From assembly GCA_017428085.1 (NCBI GenBank), contig JAFRRP010000068.1:1-62467 (forward strand): a stretch of DNA of 62,467 nucleotides, written 5' to 3'. A model generated the notes under the pieces. It saw only the letters and a list, made by a program, of their open reading frames with translations, did no database searches and had not been told where the DNA came from. This DNA is from Clostridia bacterium (GTDB lineage: Bacteria > Bacillota > Clostridia > Oscillospirales > Acutalibacteraceae). The translations under genes were made by a program, and so were the position numbers. Below, piece after piece: positions 59,696 to 62,467 of the stretch (the stretch's first letter is position 1; every line of letters starts with the position of its first letter).

Positions 59696-61357
59696 GTGGA
59701 AAAAAACAGCATTGACAACAGAATCAAGCGGATCGTCTGGGGCGTATGCGCGCTCGTTCTGATGGGCGTGATCTTTTTCTTTTCCGTGCAGCCGGGCGAC
59801 GCCTCCGACGAAACGAGCATGGGCCTGCTGGCGATGCTGTTCGGGCAGGGGCTGGATTTCGCGCTGCTGTGGAACGCCCTCGCGCGCAAGATCGCCCATG
59901 TGCTGGAGTACGGCGCGCTGGCCGTGCCGGTGTGGGTGTTCCTTGGTACGTTCCGTTTGCCGCGGCGGGTATTATTCTGGTTCTCCACAGGCTTTTGTGC
60001 GCTGTACGCGGTCAGCGACGAGCTGCACCAGTTGTTCGTGCCGGACCGTTCCTGCGAGGCTGCCGACATCCTGGTGGACAGCCTCGGCGCTCTGGCTGCC
60101 GTTGCGGTGCTGCACCTGTTGACAAACCGCGTCCGCAAAAAGGAAACAAAACAAACCGCGCCGACGGTTCTCGGTGAGGCCGACCGGCTGGTGCTGGACG
60201 CTTTTTCCTCCTATATCATGGGACGACCGATGCCGTCGCCCGTGCCGGAAGCCCAACTCGACGCGTTTATCGGCCGGTCAGCGGCGCAAAAGATCCTGCC
60301 GATGACCGCACAAGTCGTACTTTCCTCCGACGCCGCTGTTCCCGACGAGCGTCGGATGGCGCTGAAGAGGGAAGCGACGGAACAGATCGTGAAGCAGATC
60401 CGCAAAACAGAGGCGTTTTTGCGGGCATACCGCGCTTTGCGGAAAGCCGGCGCCGCGCCGCTGTGCGTCAAGGGGATCGTTTGCCGGTCGCTGTATCCGG
60501 AGCCGGATCTGCGGATCTCCGCCGACGAGGACCTGTTGGCGCGTGAAGAAGAGTTCGATCGCTGCCGGGAGGTTTTGTTGTCGTTGGGCTTTGTGCCGGA
60601 AGGGGAGGCGGCGCCGCACGTGATTTCGCTCCGTCACCCGGAAAGCGGCTGTACCGTCGAGCTGCACCGGACGCTGTTCCCGGAGGACGGCGGCGTTTAC
60701 AGCCGTTTTAATACGCTGCTGGGCGACCTGTTCCGCGCTTCCGATGCCCTCACCGTCAACGGGACGGAGCTCCTCTGTCCTTCGCCGACCGATCATCTGC
60801 TCTATATGATCCTGCACGCTTTTAAGCATTTCCTGATCAACGGCGTCGGCATCCGCCAGATCGCCGATATCGCGCTGTTCGCAGAGCGTTACTCGATCGA
60901 CTGGCCGGCTGTGTTTGAGATATGCGCCGATCTGCGGCTGACGGGTTTCCTGAACGCCGTACTGCGCATCGGGTCGGAGCAGTTCGGCCTTGCGGCGGAA
61001 AACATTGACAGCCCGTATTTTGACGCCGCTGTTGACGCCGCCGCGCTGCTGCGGGACGTGATGGCAGGCGGCGTTTACGGAGAACGGAGCGAGGATCACC
61101 GACGTTCCGGCAACGTCACCTTCGGGGCGTACGCTGCCGCGCTGTCGGGCAAGCGGCGCTCGCTTCGGACAGCGTTGTTTCCCCCGACGGAAACGATGCG
61201 GCGCAAATATCCCTACGCGGCGAAACACGGATCGCTGTTGCCTGCCGCCTATGCATCGCGGCTGTTGGGGTACGTGTTTTCACGCCACGATACCGCCGAC
61301 ATGTTTGCCACGGCGGAGCGCCGTGCCGAGCTGATGCGGCAGTACGGGATCTTCTGA
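59696..61357 (+). CDS. VanZ domain fused to a nucleotidyltransferase-like domain
   Basis: A 553-residue fusion. Residues about 10-135 are a VanZ membrane domain (ARKIAHVLEYGALAVP, SDELHQLFVPDRSCEAADILVDSLG). Residues about 160-553 match the uncharacterised nucleotidyltransferase family seen in polysaccharide and peptide-modification loci: LCVKGIVCRSLYPEPDLRISADEDLL, with the D..DED acids as probable metal site, and VELHRTLFPE, HLLYMILHAFKHFL. GTG start at 59696 with no strong RBS. It is the last gene of the block. The substrate is unknown. Confidence 0.78.
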   Translation: MEKNSIDNRIKRIVWGVCALVLMGVIFFFSVQPGDASDETSMGLLAMLFGQGLDFALLWNALARKIAHVLEYGALAVPVWVFLGTFRLPRRVLFWFSTGFCALYAVSDELHQLFVPDRSCEAADILVDSLGALAAVAVLHLLTNRVRKKETKQTAPTVLGEADRLVLDAFSSYIMGRPMPSPVPEAQLDAFIGRSAAQKILPMTAQVVLSSDAAVPDERRMALKREATEQIVKQIRKTEAFLRAYRALRKAGAAPLCVKGIVCRSLYPEPDLRISADEDLLAREEEFDRCREVLLSLGFVPEGEAAPHVISLRHPESGCTVELHRTLFPEDGGVYSRFNTLLGDLFRASDALTVNGTELLCPSPTDHLLYMILHAFKHFLINGVGIRQIADIALFAERYSIDWPAVFEICADLRLTGFLNAVLRIGSEQFGLAAENIDSPYFDAAVDAAALLRDVMAGGVYGERSEDHRRSGNVTFGAYAAALSGKRRSLRTALFPPTETMRRKYPYAAKHGSLLPAAYASRLLGYVFSRHDTADMFATAERRAELMRQYGIF

Positions 61358-61785
61358 CGTTTTGTCGGCGCCGTGCTTTTTCGACCTTATTGCTCCGCCA
61401 TTATTATCATGAATCATTTATGCGCCGCATCAACGGCGCAAGGCAGGAAAGAAGCCGCATGACAGGCTGTCGTCTGCCGAGGATCTTTGACGATTGCGGC
61501 GCTGAGGCAAGCAGAGAAGCAGGAATAAAACGGTGGGGCGATACTGCCGCCGGTTGCTTTTTTTGCGACCGTCCGTCAACGCCGGTTGTCGGATGTTGAA
61601 CGGTTGCGGCAGGACCTTTTGGTTGAGCTGCCGCTGCGCCGTACGTCGTTTTCGGGGACGTCATGGCGTGGCGTTTTTTTGAAAAAACCATAAAGAATCA
61701 AACTATTCCACCGCGATACCCGCAGCGGATTTTTTTTGGGGAATCAGCTGAAAAAAACTATTTTATAAAAAACATAAAAAAAGAC
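61358..61785. other. Intergenic stretch between the polysaccharide block and the tRNA
   Basis: No credible gene. Two hairpins are visible, TGCGCCG-CATCAA-CGGCGCA (61421-61440, no T-run) and GCGGCAG...CTGCCGC (about 61606-61633). No convincing terminator closes the 35-gene block. From about 61680 the DNA is AT-rich. Confidence 0.6.
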
Positions 61786-61814
61786 TTGATTTTTTATTTT
61801 GGATGGTATATAAT
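61786..61814 (+). promoter_or_regulatory. Promoter of the initiator tRNA gene
   Basis: TTGATT (61786-61791), 17 bp, perfect TATAAT (61809-61814), about 29 bp before the mature tRNA 5' end. Confidence 0.85.
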
Positions 61815-61843
61815 ATTTAAGCGCTTTGGAAAGTGCTTCATAT

Positions 61844-61919
<76 letters not shown>

Positions 61920-61923
61920 AATA

Positions 61924-61966
61924 AATCCCCAAGAATGGCTCAACACCGCCGTTTTTGGGGATTTTC
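61924..61966 (+). terminator. Terminator after the tRNA
   Basis: AATCCCCAA (61924-61932) pairs with TTGGGGATT (61955-61963) around a 22-nt loop, followed by TTC and a T-rich stretch. Confidence 0.72.
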
Positions 61967-62371
61967 TTTTTCTCGAAAAACTTGTCCTTATCGCGTTTGA
62001 CCCATGTTTGACCCATACGGGATTTTTTCCAGAAAGAAAACGAGGCCATTTTCGGGCCCCGCGAGCTGCTTTCCCGTCGAATGAAAAAATATTTTTTCGC
62101 CGCTTTTTGTTCTGTCGCAATTTGATCATGTACCATGCCATTCCGCAACTGTGCAGAAGCAAGAATGCCTGATTCCGGTATTTCTTTGTTTTAGCGTATC
62201 AATTTTTGACCGCAGTTCTTTTCTGTTTTTTATCTATGCTTTCCATTGAAACGGAAATGTTGTCAGGCGGAGGCGTTTTCCGTGTTGCTGTGGGAGAAAG
62301 ACAAATCGGAGATTGATCGAAATGTAAAAAACAGACCTGCATTTTTGTGCAGTTTTTCCATCGCTTGCGTC
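61967..62371. other. Intergenic stretch after the tRNA
   Basis: No credible gene on either strand. It contains a direct repeat TTTGACCCAT (61996-62005 and 62007-62016) and a palindromic GGCCATTTTCGGGCC-type segment near 62050-62060. A minus-strand reading through the repeat and the antisense tRNA exists but is not convincing as a protein. Confidence 0.5.
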
Positions 62372-62400
62372 TTGTGCGAAGAGTGTTCATGTGATAGAAT
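62372..62400 (+). promoter_or_regulatory. Promoter of the gene at the right edge
   Basis: TTGTGC (62372-62377), 17 bp, TAGAAT (62395-62400). Confidence 0.6.
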
Positions 62401-62437
62401 AATTAAGATAAAGAGTTAAAAGGGATTGACGTCAATC

Positions 62438-62467
62438 ATGATACGCGCGATAATCATGAACGAACGA
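62438..62467 (+). CDS. N-terminal fragment of an unidentified gene
   Basis: Ten codons reading MIRAIIMNER before the window ends. The start fits the promoter at 62372-62400, with AAAAGGG about 13 nt upstream, a long spacing. The beginning is reminiscent of response-regulator receiver domains (MIRAII...), but ten residues do not allow an assignment. The ATG at 62456 is an alternative start. Confidence 0.4.
   Translation, partial: MIRAIIMNER

Noticed and set aside
61421..61440. Hairpin as terminator of the polysaccharide block
   Set aside because: A good stem but no T-run follows on the plus strand.
62199..62390. Small minus-strand reading frame near the right edge
   Set aside because: No RBS, no domain, and it overlaps the promoter of the edge gene.

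Overview
The window looks like a chromosomal segment of an uncultured, probably gut-associated Clostridia (Oscillospirales-like) bacterium. The evidence is a fairly high GC content with AT-rich promoters of consensus sigma-A type, AGGAGG-type ribosome binding sites, a dockerin-bearing secreted protein, a CotF/ferritin-like protein, a glycyl radical enzyme, a leucine dehydrogenase of Firmicutes type and an initiator tRNA. This assignment is inference from gene content; no rRNA is present to confirm it.

Region 1 (1-22.8 kb) is a mosaic of short transcription units. In order it holds the first codons of a carboxylase/decarboxylase alpha-type subunit (minus strand), an M20 peptidase, a CotF-like protein, a large barrel-type sugar-active protein (minus), a dockerin protein, a glycyl radical enzyme with an unusual active-site motif, leucine dehydrogenase (minus), a YgjV-like membrane protein, a GPH-type transporter followed by an LRR lipoprotein, a GH123/DUF4091-like protein, a second GPH transporter with a large extracellular insert, a two-gene barnase / barstar-methyltransferase unit (minus), a HerA-like ATPase (minus), and a lipoprotein / HprK-like kinase / radical SAM-SPASM trio. 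The gaps between these genes carry several kinds of repeats: inverted heptanucleotide arrays, a 13-bp and a 36-bp tandem array, and a 157-bp element with perfect 26-bp inverted ends.

Region 2 (23.0-61.4 kb) is one co-directional block of 35 genes behind a single clear promoter (about 23046-23075), mostly with ATGA-type overlaps or gaps under 50 bp. It is a surface polysaccharide locus. It contains a CpsB-type phosphatase, an Ig-like membrane protein, two fused Wzz/BY-kinases with YG-repeat tails, a PIG-L deacetylase, a PglC-like initiating transferase, three GT4 and five GT2 glycosyltransferases, and a UDP-HexNAc dehydrogenase and 4-epimerase pair (TviB/TviC-like, predicting a HexNAc uronic acid). 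It also has two TupA-like ATP-grasp ligases and an asparagine-synthase homologue that could modify uronic acid carboxyls, an EpsG-like polymerase, an MBOAT/SGNH acylation pair, a Wzm/Wzt ABC exporter with a Wzt_C domain, RmlA and RmlB, and two VanZ-type proteins. Near its end is a fucose module: a bifunctional fucokinase / GDP-fucose pyrophosphorylase followed by a GT10 fucosyltransferase. Together these predict an acidic, amino-acid- or amide-decorated, acylated and fucosylated glycan exported to the surface.

Region 3 (61.4-62.5 kb) holds an initiator tRNA-Met with its own promoter and terminator, and the first ten codons of a further gene.

The candidates I rate most likely to be new are the barnase lipoprotein paired with a barstar fused to a methyltransferase, the fucose-salvage plus amino-acid-ligase chemistry of the glycan locus, the paired YG-tailed tyrosine kinases, and the HprK-like/radical SAM trio.
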